A stretch of 64,000 nucleotides of DNA, taken from NCBI GenBank assembly GCA_964409685.1, contig CAYPEJ010000018.1, forward strand, positions 1-64,000, given 5' to 3'. A program made the position numbers and the translations under genes. This document shows positions 35,305 through 43,738 of the stretch, one piece after another (within the stretch, counting starts at the first letter, position 1; every line of letters begins with the position of its first letter). This DNA comes from Clostridium_AI sp964409685. GTDB taxonomy: Bacteria > Bacillota > Clostridia > Lachnospirales > Lachnospiraceae. The notes beneath the pieces are model-generated. The model was not told the origin of the DNA. It saw only the letters and a list, made by a program, of their open reading frames with translations, and ran no database searches.

Positions 35305-35826
35305 TCATTCCTTGGTGTTTGTGGTTTCTGTTTCCCCGTCACTCGACGGAAGTTTGCTCATGAACTTTACGCCGTGCTCAGCACGGTCGATGATGCGCAG
35401 CAGGACGGCGATGCAGTCGTACGCCTCCTCGGCGATGGTGATCGGGTCAGCCCCGACCATCGCCTCGTAGAGTTCCGCGACCTCGCAGTCGAGGACGTCC
35501 TTAGCGCTGGTGTCGTTCTGCTCGTCGTGCTTGGCGAGCCTTCCGCGGGCCTCTTCCAACGCCTGTGCGAACTTGTCGTCACGATACTGGTCCGAGCTCA
35601 GGAACCCGTAGGCGAAACCTGCGTGCTTGCGCTCGGCGTTGATGAAGTGCCGGACGATGTGGTCGCCGTGCCTTTTCAGAACGGGGTGCGCGGGGTTGCC
35701 GGACGCGGAACATCCCGGCGTGATCTGGTCGATTAAACTCTGCAGTACGTCCGTGTGTCGCGCGATAAGGCTCAGCTCATTGGGCGGCTCGCACTTGTAC
35801 GGCTTTGATACAAACATGTCGAACAT
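35305..35826 (-). CDS. MazG-like nucleotide pyrophosphohydrolase candidate
   Basis: 173 aa, ATG behind AAGGAGAGTTTTA. The helical core CEVAELYEAMV...ITIAEEAYDCIAVLLRIID has the ExxE(L) and EExxD arrangement of the all-alpha MazG/dUTPase fold. Members hydrolyse (d)NTPs to monophosphates. Neighbours with likely nucleotide roles (DUF3310, ThyX-like) support this. The motif is not the full canonical form, so this is tentative. Confidence 0.5.
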   Translation of the reverse strand: MFDMFVSKPYKCEPPNELSLIARHTDVLQSLIDQITPGCSASGNPAHPVLKRHGDHIVRHFINAERKHAGFAYGFLSSDQYRDDKFAQALEEARGRLAKHDEQNDTSAKDVLDCEVAELYEAMVGADPITIAEEAYDCIAVLLRIIDRAEHGVKFMSKLPSSDGETETTNTKE

Positions 35827-36068
35827 TAAAACTCTCCTTCCACCCCGAGTATCATGGCCGGGGCTCCTTTGATTCGTTCAATCTTTATGAACGGTTTGCA
35901 TTTCGGTTTCGGGGCTACGTACTTGCACAGCCCTTCCGCGCAGGTCTTCGGGTCGGGCGGCACCGACCCGAAGAGCGCATCGAGAGGCTTCGTCTTTGCG
36001 CGGTCTATGTAGTCCGCGAGCGACGGGTCTCCCGGGGGCGGCTCGTGCTTGTCGTCCGGGTCAATCAA
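35826..36068 (-). CDS. Small Pro/Lys-rich protein, unknown (TTG start)
   Basis: 80 aa. It begins at a TTG that overlaps the upstream TGA (TTGA), with AAGGAAC upstream; no ATG lies near. Its stop overlaps the next ATG (TAATG), so it is translationally coupled on both sides. Contains CAEGLCKYVAPKPKCKP. No family recognised. Confidence 0.55.
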   Translation of the reverse strand: MIDPDDKHEPPPGDPSLADYIDRAKTKPLDALFGSVPPDPKTCAEGLCKYVAPKPKCKPFIKIERIKGAPAMILGVEGEF

Positions 36069-36697
36069 TTCCCAAGTTCCTTTTCAAGCCGCGCCTGGTA
36101 CCATCCGGCCTTGCGGATGTCCTCAAGACCGTTCTTGTCATTGGCGCGGAACTGGTACTTGAGAACGTTGCCCCGCAGAAACCCGCGGAACTCTTCGGGA
36201 GACAGTGCGGACTTGATGACATCGATGCATTCGATGCCGCCCTTGCAGTAGTGGGACGGGTGGTTCACGTTGTCGAGGGACTTGAGGGATTCCTTGTCTT
36301 CGGGCTTGTCCTCGGACGCTTCGTCAGTTGGATCTGGACTAGGAGAGACGGTGGCCATTTCTGACGGGAGGAACATCTCCGTCCCGGACTGGAATCCTTT
36401 GCCCCCGGGTTCTCCGAGGATCTCGTCAAGCCGAGGCTCCTCGGGGAGAAAACCCCCGACATGGGTGAACCCGGACTTCTGCGACCATATGTGGTACTTG
36501 ACGAAATCCGCGTCCTTGATCGCTTCTTTGATTGCCGATTCAAGCGCGTCATATCCTGCGGCGCTCCCGCGCGTGACGTTCTTAAGCGAAGCGTACGCTC
36601 GATCGGCGTTCGCGTCCGTTCCAAGTTCTGGTACGACGGCAACATGCGCTTCTTTAGTCGGCAGGTGTTCAATAGAAAATCTGTATACTCTATTCAT
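36065..36697 (-). CDS. DUF3310 protein (T7 gp1.7-like nucleotide kinase family)
   Basis: 210 aa. The C-terminal 65 residues (NHPSHYCKGGIECIDVI ... GNVLKYQFRANDKNGLEDIRKAGWY) are a clear DUF3310 domain. In T7 gp1.7 this family has nucleotide kinase activity. The N-terminal 130 residues are unrelated and acidic, with a linker of Pro/Ser/Asp/Glu. Its place beside MazG-like and ThyX-like genes fits nucleotide metabolism. Confidence 0.8.
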   Translation of the reverse strand: MNRVYRFSIEHLPTKEAHVAVVPELGTDANADRAYASLKNVTRGSAAGYDALESAIKEAIKDADFVKYHIWSQKSGFTHVGGFLPEEPRLDEILGEPGGKGFQSGTEMFLPSEMATVSPSPDPTDEASEDKPEDKESLKSLDNVNHPSHYCKGGIECIDVIKSALSPEEFRGFLRGNVLKYQFRANDKNGLEDIRKAGWYQARLEKELGN

Positions 36698-36701
36698 AGC
36701 T

Positions 36702-36974
36702 TCACTCGATTGTCGCTATTACGTCCGACACCCGGACGAGGCGGTACACCACCCCGTCGATTTTTACACGTCGTCCGACATTCGGATCATGGACGACCAC
36801 GCGGTCGCCCTGTCCAAAGCCGGCTTGCTCCTCGGTTCCGACGCGCACGACAAGAAAGTCCATGTGGTCGCAGCCGAATTTCTTTTGCACGACGACCCCG
36901 CCCTCGTTCACCTCGGGCTGGTCGTCGAGCAGGAGGACGAACCTCCTGATTGGTTTGATGGTAGAGCATCCCAT
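36702..36974 (-). CDS. GroES-like co-chaperonin
   Basis: 90 aa, the usual GroES size. IKPIRRFVLLLDD, GGVVVQKK, GDRVVVHDP and VKIDGVVYRLVRVSDVIATIE line up with GroES beta strands and its conserved C-terminus. The mobile-loop region (about 20-32) is EVNEGGVVVQKKF. Phage co-chaperonins such as T4 gp31 replace host GroES on GroEL to fold large capsid proteins. No GroEL is visible here, so the host chaperonin is the likely partner. Confidence 0.85.
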   Translation of the reverse strand: MGCSTIKPIRRFVLLLDDQPEVNEGGVVVQKKFGCDHMDFLVVRVGTEEQAGFGQGDRVVVHDPNVGRRVKIDGVVYRLVRVSDVIATIE

Positions 36975-36994
36975 TGTGGTTCTTCTCTATGGGA

Positions 36995-37278
36995 TTACTT
37001 CTTGCTCTTGCCACCCTTGTCGCAGGCCTTGGCGGCCTTGTCGCAGGCCTTGGCGCCCTTGCAGGCCTTGGCGCCCTTGCAGGCCTTGGCGGCCGGGNNN
37101 NNNNNNNNNNNNNNNNNNNNNNNNNNNNNNNNNNNNNNNNNNNNNNNNNNNNNNNNNNNNNNNNNNNNNNNNNNNNNNNNNNNNNNNNNNNNNNNNNGCA
37201 GGCCTTGGCGCCCTTGCAGGCCTTGGCGCCCTTGCAGGCCTTGGCGGCCGGGGCTTTCGCTTTCTTCGCTGTTGCCAT
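36995..37278 (-). CDS. Possible separately initiated Cys/Lys-repeat protein
   Basis: An internal ATG at 37278 sits nine bases after AGGAGG, the strongest ribosome site in the neighbourhood. The product would be MATAKKAKAPA followed by AKACKG units and ending CDKAAKACDKGGKSKK. It is in frame with the longer protein, so both could exist. The gap hides its length. Confidence 0.5.
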
Positions 37279-37854
37279 TTGTTCTTCACCTCCTTTCTCT
37301 TCAAGTTCATTGAACTTGAAATATTCGTCACGCAATCTGTTGATGTCGTCGACCAGGTTCTTCGCGACAACCTCAGGGGGATTGTCGACGTACAAGCTCG
37401 CGTAGTTTATGCGACCGGGGGATTCGCGTTGCGCTTCGGCGAGATGCGCAAACACCATCGCCATATGCGACCCCTGCAGCATCTCGACAAGGTCAGATAC
37501 CGCTCCCGCACAGAAGGTGTCCGAAGCGAGACGGATGCGGATCGAACGGACTTTCGAGATGAAATCTTCCGCCGGCTGTGAGTGCCGCTTGACCATCGCC
37601 GCGAGCTCCGCACGTTCAAGGAGGCCAATCGCGATTCCGTAATGGCTCATGTAGCCAGCGGCGGCCTCGTTGAGGTTGATGAGAGCCCGCGCGAGGAGCA
37701 CCAGCTTGCGCGTGGGGCTGATGAGCGGCAGCGTCGTCGGCCAGTCGGTGTCGACTAGATACGAGAGCGCCGCGCTCAGATGTTTGACAGTGCAGTTCGG
37801 GCAGCCCGGGGTCACGGGCTCGTCGAACAGTTCCATTTGTATCATTTGTTCCAT
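36995..37854 (-). CDS. KHL-motif protein reading into Cys/Lys repeat (AKACKG)n, interrupted by gap
   Basis: ATG behind AAGGAGACGAC. The N-terminal part has CPNCTVKHLSAAL (residues 17-29) and GYMSHYGIAIGLLERAEL, a pattern I recall from uncharacterised phage and plasmid proteins with CxxCxxKHL. The frame continues without stop into MATAKKAKAPAAKACKG repeats, the gap, more repeats, and ends DKGGKSKK. Directly before MATAKK lies a perfect AAAGGAGGTGAAG ribosome site, so the repeat part (from 37278) may also or instead be made as its own protein. Function unknown; a metal- or nucleic-acid-binding tail is possible. Confidence 0.65.
37018..37251 (-). repeat. 18-bp coding tandem repeat (AKACKG)n flanking a gap
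   Basis: Units of GCCAAGGCCTGCAAGGGC appear on both sides of the 100-N gap; copies at the distal end vary to GCCTGCGACAAG. Confidence 0.85.
37098..37197. other. Assembly gap (100 N) in AKACKG repeat
   Basis: A 100-N placeholder with the same 18-bp repeat on both flanks; the true length is unknown. Confidence 0.95.
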
Positions 37855-38129
37855 GTCGTCTCCTTGTTGTACCTGTTAAGTCGAAAACTGAGCCGCCACG
37901 TGTCGATCGTGGTCCCGCGCTTCTTAGAGAAGCACTTCCACGGCACCCACTCGAACGCACCGAAACCGATGATTCGGGTGAGCTTCCGGGAGAGCAAGGT
38001 CTCCCAGAGAGCCGCGAGAACCTTGTCGACAGTGGACGGGTCGAGACCGCACCGTTCGCGGATCTCGACGCGGGCGTCGCCGTCTTTCCAATGCCGGTCG
38101 ATGCCGAACGTATTCGGAAACCTGTTCAC
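37842..38129 (-). CDS. HU/IHF-like small DNA-binding protein candidate
   Basis: 95 aa. VDKVLAALWETLLSRKLTRIIGFGAFEWVPWK resembles the HU/IHF helix-turn followed by the gFGtF strand, and a basic FRLNRYNKE end follows. The arm is short and the canonical GRNP motif is missing, so binding may differ. It overlaps the next gene by 13 bp. An architectural role in replication or packaging is possible. Confidence 0.5.
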   Translation of the reverse strand: MNRFPNTFGIDRHWKDGDARVEIRERCGLDPSTVDKVLAALWETLLSRKLTRIIGFGAFEWVPWKCFSKKRGTTIDTWRLSFRLNRYNKETTWNK

Positions 38130-38815
38130 TTGCCCGCCTTTCTCACGGGCGGGAGCCCGCCGTTGAACACCATGACGAGAGGCTGCTTGCCCTTCGCCTC
38201 GCTCTTGGCGTCCGGGTCTTCCACGATGTTCGTGACAGTGCCGGCTTCGCTGACGCCCGTGAGCGTCTGCTCGACCTTAGCCGCCGCCGCCCATGCAGTC
38301 GCCGCGCCTTGCAGGGACTTGCCGGTTTTCACGGCGTTGACCGCCTCCTCGCGGATGACCTTCGCCTGATCAAGCTGCTGTTTGGCGACTTCAAGACGGC
38401 GGTCGGCGCGGAGCCTCGCCAGTTCGAGCAGAGACTGCGCCTGCTGCACGGCGAGTTCCTTCTTCACCGTGGAGTCCCAGCGGTAATTGTACGCCCAGAT
38501 GGACACGGTGCGCGGCGGGACGTCCACCTCCTTTGCGATGTCGGCGATGGGCATCCTCTCGACGATGAAGAGCTTGGCCGCCTTGTTGCGACGGTCGGTG
38601 TCGCTGTAGCCGGGGTAGAGTTCGGCCACCGCGCTGTCGGCGTTCGGGTCGCCTGTCAGTTCCTGCGCCTCGGCACGGAGCAGGGCGTCGCGGTTTTCGG
38701 CCACGACCTCGTCGTTCGCAACGACGGGCGGGAGCGACACGTTGTCCTCGACGACAATCGTTCCGATGGGGTGGCCGTCCTCGGTCAGCAGGAGCGCTGC
38801 GTTCGGATTGTTCAT
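38126..38815 (-). CDS. HTH/coiled-coil protein resembling a terminase small subunit
   Basis: 229 aa from MNNPNAA, ATGA-coupled to the resolvase gene with AAGGAGGACG upstream. Residues about 85-110 form a helix-turn-helix (RMPIADIAKEVDVPPRTVSI, then WAYNYRW), the IA...gv...tV..W pattern of small terminase subunits and transposase-type HTH. A long Ala/Glu/Arg/Gln helix (about 115-180) follows, as for an oligomerisation core. No large terminase is adjacent, so a regulatory DNA-binding role remains possible. Confidence 0.55.
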   Translation of the reverse strand: MNNPNAALLLTEDGHPIGTIVVEDNVSLPPVVANDEVVAENRDALLRAEAQELTGDPNADSAVAELYPGYSDTDRRNKAAKLFIVERMPIADIAKEVDVPPRTVSIWAYNYRWDSTVKKELAVQQAQSLLELARLRADRRLEVAKQQLDQAKVIREEAVNAVKTGKSLQGAATAWAAAAKVEQTLTGVSEAGTVTNIVEDPDAKSEAKGKQPLVMVFNGGLPPVRKAGK

Positions 38816-39285
38816 CCCATCGTCCTCCTTGCGTACTCGGCCATGAGCAAGGCCTCGGCCACGCCGTCGTGCGGTTTCGTGCACTTCGGAGTGCGCCGCA
38901 GGTCAACGCCGGGAAACAGGTTCCTCGCCATCGTAATCGACGTGTGCTTGTCGCTTGTGCAGCCGAACACCCGCTTCCACTTCTGCGGGCGAACGAGTTC
39001 GTACGGGATGCGGAACGCCGCGAGAAGCCCTCGGATGAACCCGAAGTTCTCGCCGAAGTTGAACATGGAAGTCACGCCCTGCCCGGGCATCGCCCAGACG
39101 TGCTCGAGCACGCACTTCACCGTGTGGTCTTCGGGGGCGAGCTCGCGCAGCGTGGACACATAGGCTTCCTCGGAAAACGGAACAATAGTAAGGGGGACTG
39201 TGCGAGCATCGACGTCCACGACGGCGGCGAGGCAGCCCTCTTTGCCTGGGTCAATACCCAGCCAGATTGTCCTAGTTCTGTCCAT
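38812..39285 (-). CDS. RuvC-like Holliday-junction resolvase
   Basis: 157 aa from MDRTRT. RNase H-fold acidic residues are visible: Asp12 in LGIDPGKEG, Glu61 in VLEHV, and Asp140 in HDGVAEALLMAEYARR with Glu144. This set matches phage RuvC enzymes that trim branched DNA before packaging. The ATG at 39285 is only about 3 nt from the predicted transcription start of its promoter, so the mRNA may be leaderless; an ATG at 39294 would lie upstream of that start. Confidence 0.85.
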   Translation of the reverse strand: MDRTRTIWLGIDPGKEGCLAAVVDVDARTVPLTIVPFSEEAYVSTLRELAPEDHTVKCVLEHVWAMPGQGVTSMFNFGENFGFIRGLLAAFRIPYELVRPQKWKRVFGCTSDKHTSITMARNLFPGVDLRRTPKCTKPHDGVAEALLMAEYARRTMG

Positions 39286-39294
39286 TTGGTTCAT

Positions 39295-39324
39295 AGTATA
39301 TCATGTCCTCGGTATGGTAGTCAA
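39295..39324 (-). promoter_or_regulatory. Sigma70-like promoter upstream of resolvase gene
   Basis: Minus strand: TTGACT (39324-39319), 18-bp spacer beginning ACCATACCGA, TATACT (39300-39295). The -35 includes the stop codon of the primase gene. The -35 plus first spacer bases closely match the promoter at 44304-44333. Confidence 0.75.
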
Positions 39325-41660
39325 GCAACGATGTCCACTTTTTTGCGCAGGACATACGGGATCTTCCAGCGCTTCGTCTGCTCGTCGAGCGCGATGTTGT
39401 ACGCGCCGTTCTTGTAGAGCGTCTGGAGGCACTGCTGGAGTGTACGGGAATCGATGACCTCGCGGGCGAGCCCCGGGTCGACCGAGGCTATCCACTTGAA
39501 CACCTTGACGGCGTTGCCCTCGATGGCCCAGCCCTCGGCATCCCCGGAATCCTTGCCGTCCTGCGTTCCCGCGACGCTCTCGATGCACGTCTCGAGCACC
39601 TCGACGAGAACCTGCGTAAGCCCATTCTCAGCGGACGCCTGGGCCATGTCGGCGTGCTGGGTCGCCTTGACACCGAAACGCTCGTCGCGAAGCTCGGCCG
39701 GGATGCGCCAGCCAAGCAGGAACCGCGCGAAGTACGGCAGTTCCTCCGCGAGCCACTTCTGGTTCTCGGCGTCCGTCCCCCAGTCGAACATCGCACCGCC
39801 GAGCTTGAGCATCATGAACTTGTCCCGCGTGGACATGTCGAGGTCGGGCATGACCGACATCGACTGCGCGTCCTCGTTGGACAGGATGACGACCCGACCC
39901 GGCCACGGCACGGTCTCTATCGCCGAGCCGAACTTCGCCTCGTAGCGGAGGACGGCGTTGGCGACCACGATCTTCAGGGACTCCGTGAACTGCAGTCTCG
40001 TGCGCTGGCTCTTCGCCCCGAGCTTGTCGTCGATGAGATGGACGGGGGAACCGACGATTCCGGAATTGAACCGGGAACCTTCGAGGTAGAACTTCTCCGC
40101 GTCGACCGCGCCTCCCATCAGCTGACCGAGGAGCTGGCGGGCGAAGAAGGACTTGCCCGTTCCCGCAGGGCCCGCGAGGATGAGAGCCTGTCCGCGACCC
40201 GGCTCAAGTGGCATCCGCGCCGCATTGGTGTAGAAGTGCGAGAGCCACGAGAGGAGGTAGTCGAGCTGCGGGTCGGAGAAGTACGTGCGGTTGAGCGGGC
40301 AGTCGTTCTCGACCCAGTTGCGGTAGGCCGCGCTCGAGCGCATGAAAAACGCCGTAAGCAACCGGTGGATGTGCGGGAACCCGCAGATCGCGAAAGGATT
40401 GTCCCACGCGCAGATGGACGGGTCTACCTTGTATTCCTCGGGGCACTTCGGGTACTTGTCGAGTTCCTCAGGCGTGACCGTGCTGAGCCGCTCGGCGGGG
40501 GCTTTCACGGTCACAAGGCTCGTGTTGAGAATCGTGCCGACGCCACGCACCTGGATGCGCCCGGTCTTGCGATAGAGGATGGGCGCCGCCCCGTCGACCG
40601 CGTTGCGACGGCTGATTGTGTAGAGCGCCTGGTCGAGTTCGGAGAGGGTCTCGCCTTTCAGCGGCTTCGGGTCGAGCCTCGCCTCCTGCAGGAGGTCGCG
40701 GCGAAGCACTTTCTCCGTACGCTTCTCGAAATGGACGGGCTTGTCGTTCCGGAAGAACCGCCAGTACTCGTCCTTGCGATGGTCGTAGAACGTGTTCTCG
40801 TAGAACGGCGCCATGGACTTGGCCGTGTACTCTTCGCAGAACTCGCGGCCGAGCAGGGAAACCCAGCTCTTGAAACCGCCGTCGTGCGGAGTGAAAACGC
40901 GGATGCCGTCCTTGACGAACTGCGCGCCTGTCGCGTTGTCGGCGTCGGCCGCCCAGAAACGGACGCATCTCGTTCCGATGGAGATGTTCTGCGGGGGCTC
41001 GTGAGGCCAGCTGCGCTTTTTGATTTCCGTGGCTACCACGTCGAGCGGGATGTCCACGACTTCGTCGCAGTACTTCTTCGCACTCCGCTGCCAGAGCGCG
41101 TTGTCCCACATGATGATCTCTTCGGCGGGGACAAACGAGTTCTCCTTGAAGACGTGCCACTCGCGTCCGATGTCCATGACCTGCGTGCAGATCTCGGACT
41201 CGATGTCGTAGCCAACGCCCCAGCGCACGGCCTTGAGCTTCGTGGCGATGACGTGCAGAAGCTCGTTGGCGTGGGCGTTGCCCGTGACCGTGATGGGGCG
41301 GTCGAAGAGCCATACGAGATGCAGCTTCTTCGACTGGCTAAGGCACCAGTAGGCCGGTTTGTACTTGCCGGGCGCCTTGACCTTGAGGGCTTCAATGATG
41401 TCCTCGGTGAACACGCCGTCATAGTCGGCGAAGAAACCGTGGATGGCGGCGGCCTGGTTTCCCGAGTTGACGCAGAAGTGCGAGTTCTGCCCTTCGGTGA
41501 GCAACAGAAGATAGTGCTTCGTCGTGGGATTGAACCAGCGTTTCTTATAGGCGTCCTTCGGTAGGTCGAGAACCTCGGGGTCGACCTTGGCATTCCATGG
41601 GTCTTCAAGAACATTGACCTCGTCCGTGGCGAGGTTGGGTAGACAGAAAAACTTGCTCAC
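39321..41660 (-). CDS. Primase-helicase (AEP-like primase plus SF3-type ATPase)
   Basis: 779 aa; GTG start overlapping the polymerase stop (GTGA) with AAAGG upstream. The N-terminal domain has FFADYDGVF (Asp79, Asp81) and KKLHLVWLFDRPI, matching the hDxD and sxH steps of archaeo-eukaryotic primases. The C-terminal half has Walker A GPAGTGKSFFA (about 500), Walker B VHLIDDK and motif C VVILSNEDAQS, typical of virus-type SF3 helicases. It would prime and unwind the replication fork with the adjacent polymerase. A promoter for the next gene lies in its last codons. Confidence 0.85.
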   Translation of the reverse strand: MSKFFCLPNLATDEVNVLEDPWNAKVDPEVLDLPKDAYKKRWFNPTTKHYLLLLTEGQNSHFCVNSGNQAAAIHGFFADYDGVFTEDIIEALKVKAPGKYKPAYWCLSQSKKLHLVWLFDRPITVTGNAHANELLHVIATKLKAVRWGVGYDIESEICTQVMDIGREWHVFKENSFVPAEEIIMWDNALWQRSAKKYCDEVVDIPLDVVATEIKKRSWPHEPPQNISIGTRCVRFWAADADNATGAQFVKDGIRVFTPHDGGFKSWVSLLGREFCEEYTAKSMAPFYENTFYDHRKDEYWRFFRNDKPVHFEKRTEKVLRRDLLQEARLDPKPLKGETLSELDQALYTISRRNAVDGAAPILYRKTGRIQVRGVGTILNTSLVTVKAPAERLSTVTPEELDKYPKCPEEYKVDPSICAWDNPFAICGFPHIHRLLTAFFMRSSAAYRNWVENDCPLNRTYFSDPQLDYLLSWLSHFYTNAARMPLEPGRGQALILAGPAGTGKSFFARQLLGQLMGGAVDAEKFYLEGSRFNSGIVGSPVHLIDDKLGAKSQRTRLQFTESLKIVVANAVLRYEAKFGSAIETVPWPGRVVILSNEDAQSMSVMPDLDMSTRDKFMMLKLGGAMFDWGTDAENQKWLAEELPYFARFLLGWRIPAELRDERFGVKATQHADMAQASAENGLTQVLVEVLETCIESVAGTQDGKDSGDAEGWAIEGNAVKVFKWIASVDPGLAREVIDSRTLQQCLQTLYKNGAYNIALDEQTKRWKIPYVLRKKVDIVA

Positions 41661-43738
41661 TTGTGGTACCTTTCGCAAACGTCGCCATCGACTCCGAGGG
41701 GCATCCCGGCTGTCCAGTCTTTGATGAGATCGCCGTGACACATGATATGCGGAATAACTTGACTGGCCTCCTCGCACTCCTCATTCGGAACCTCGAATAC
41801 GATTTCATCGTACACGGAGAACACGTACTTCCAATTCGGATGCTTGCGTTCGATTTCAACGGCGCTGTACGCCATGATGTCGCGGCACGTCGCCTGCACG
41901 ATGTTCTCCATGATGTTCCCGCCGGTGAAAAAGGAAGCCGGGCCGCCGCGCACGGTCGTGGCTTTCAATGCAATCCGGAAGGACGGATGTTCAACACCGT
42001 TCTCGTCAACTTCCGTAGTCTCCTCCTTGCAAAGATGCGGGTCGTAGTAGCGTTTTATGCGTCCGCTCGGAAGCCGGATAGCCACGGTGTCCTTGCCAGC
42101 CGCGATGCGCTGCTTGAATATGGTTTCATACTCATGCCACTTGTCGACGATCTTGGAGTTGGCAGTACGCCAGTCCCCGACGATGCGCAGGGACTCGATG
42201 AGCTGCCCGACCTTCACCTGGTTCTCCGGGGAATAGATGTCGCCGCGGATTCTCGCCACGTTCCTGATGACGAACATGAGCCTGCGGTCTATCTGCGGCC
42301 ACTGGTCAACGGGGGTCGACGGGAGTTCGATGCCCTGCGATTTGCAGGAATCCACGAACTTCGCGGCTCCCATTCCGAAACCGAGGCCGAGCGTGCAGCA
42401 CTTCGCCAGACGGTAGAGGTCGGGGTTTGTCTTCTTGATCTGGTCGCCCGGCTTGCACCATCCCATCTGCACCGCAGCGGCGGCGTAGAGGTTCCCTTCG
42501 CGGCGCATGGCTTCCATCATGTGCGTGTCATCCACGAGCCACAAGGAGAAACGCGCCTCGACCTGTTCATAATCGAACACGACGAATTTATGCCCCGCGT
42601 GCGGCACGTACATTCCACGGATGTCGACGCCTTTCCCGCCGAACACATGCTCGTCACCGGAGAGCACGGGCTTGCGCGGGAGGTTGAGAAGGTTGCCGTC
42701 GGACTTGCCGGTCGCGCTCTTCCCGCTGTCGCGCCCCGTGTGCGCGCCAAAGTAGAGGAACTGCGGATGCGAGTCACCGTTCGCGTCGAGCGACCCGAGG
42801 ATTCCTTCGATGCGCTTCGAGTGCATGTTGATCGCAACGGCTTTCTGTCTCGCCTTGATGAACGGGATGTCGTCATGGTCGGCGACCCAGTCGAGGAACC
42901 CGGGGTCGTCCTTCTTGAACGACTTGGGTGGCGTGATGCCGAGGTTGATGACGGCTTGCCGCAGGGCAGGCAGGGATCCGACGGGCTTCTCGGGGTACCA
43001 CGGGATGTCGCATACGACGTCGGCGAGATAGCGTTTCAGTTCCTTGAAGGATTCCTCGGCGAGCTTCTTGTCGACATGGACTCCGCGCTTGATCGCGTTG
43101 CGTTTCTGGTCGGAGATGGCTCGCTCGATTTCGGGCCACTCGTGGGAATACTTCAACCACAGGTCATGGCACTCGACGGCATCGCTTCCGCCATACTCAA
43201 CGAGATCGTGGTACTCCTGCTCGTTCAATTCCCAGTCGTGCCGCCCATCCATTCCGGCTCGGACGGCTTTCGAGATCTCCTTGCCGAACAGGATTTTCAT
43301 GGCGCCCTTGAGATTCCTCGGAGCCATCAGATATGCGGCGAGGTCGGCGGTGCATTTCCACTCGACGTTCTTCAACTGTGGAATCAGCCCGCGTTTCATG
43401 AGCTCGTCGGTGACCACTGAATCGAACCCCGCATTGTGGGCAAGAAGAATCCTGCCGTCCAGCTGGTTCCAATACTTGAAATCTTCGGGGCGTCCAATGT
43501 AGAGCTGGCGGCCGTCCTCGAGTTCTCGGTAGACGTTGCGTTTCATTCCGGTCTCCGACTTGTCGAAGATGTTGTTGCCGCAGATCGCGACAAGGTATGC
43601 GTCGAACCTCGGGTCGGCGCAATACTGTTGCGGGCTCATGCACGAAAGCGAATACTCGGCTTTCGTGTCGTACATGGTTTCATAGTCGATCGCGACGGCC
43701 ATGTCGTCCGGGAGTGGATGGTTTGCTTTGGTAGACAT
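41657..43738 (-). CDS. Family A DNA polymerase with 3'-5' exonuclease
   Basis: 693 aa, ATG behind GAAAGGACATATA. The exonuclease start is VAIDYETMY (Asp18/Glu20), with LAHNAGFDS as ExoII and YGGSDAVECHDL as ExoIII. Polymerase motif A is VVFDYEQVEARFSLW (about 387), motif B RLAKCCTLGLGFGMG (about 446) and motif C VFSVYDEIVFEV (about 643; YDE in place of HDE). No 5' nuclease domain, as in T7-type replicative enzymes. Coupled to both neighbours by TAATG and GTGA overlaps. Confidence 0.95.
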   Translation of the reverse strand: MSTKANHPLPDDMAVAIDYETMYDTKAEYSLSCMSPQQYCADPRFDAYLVAICGNNIFDKSETGMKRNVYRELEDGRQLYIGRPEDFKYWNQLDGRILLAHNAGFDSVVTDELMKRGLIPQLKNVEWKCTADLAAYLMAPRNLKGAMKILFGKEISKAVRAGMDGRHDWELNEQEYHDLVEYGGSDAVECHDLWLKYSHEWPEIERAISDQKRNAIKRGVHVDKKLAEESFKELKRYLADVVCDIPWYPEKPVGSLPALRQAVINLGITPPKSFKKDDPGFLDWVADHDDIPFIKARQKAVAINMHSKRIEGILGSLDANGDSHPQFLYFGAHTGRDSGKSATGKSDGNLLNLPRKPVLSGDEHVFGGKGVDIRGMYVPHAGHKFVVFDYEQVEARFSLWLVDDTHMMEAMRREGNLYAAAAVQMGWCKPGDQIKKTNPDLYRLAKCCTLGLGFGMGAAKFVDSCKSQGIELPSTPVDQWPQIDRRLMFVIRNVARIRGDIYSPENQVKVGQLIESLRIVGDWRTANSKIVDKWHEYETIFKQRIAAGKDTVAIRLPSGRIKRYYDPHLCKEETTEVDENGVEHPSFRIALKATTVRGGPASFFTGGNIMENIVQATCRDIMAYSAVEIERKHPNWKYVFSVYDEIVFEVPNEECEEASQVIPHIMCHGDLIKDWTAGMPLGVDGDVCERYHK

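Noticed and set aside
36676..36686. TATACT on the plus strand as a promoter
   Set aside because: Inside the coding start of the DUF3310 gene on the other strand, with no -35 at 16-18 bp and no plus-strand gene downstream.
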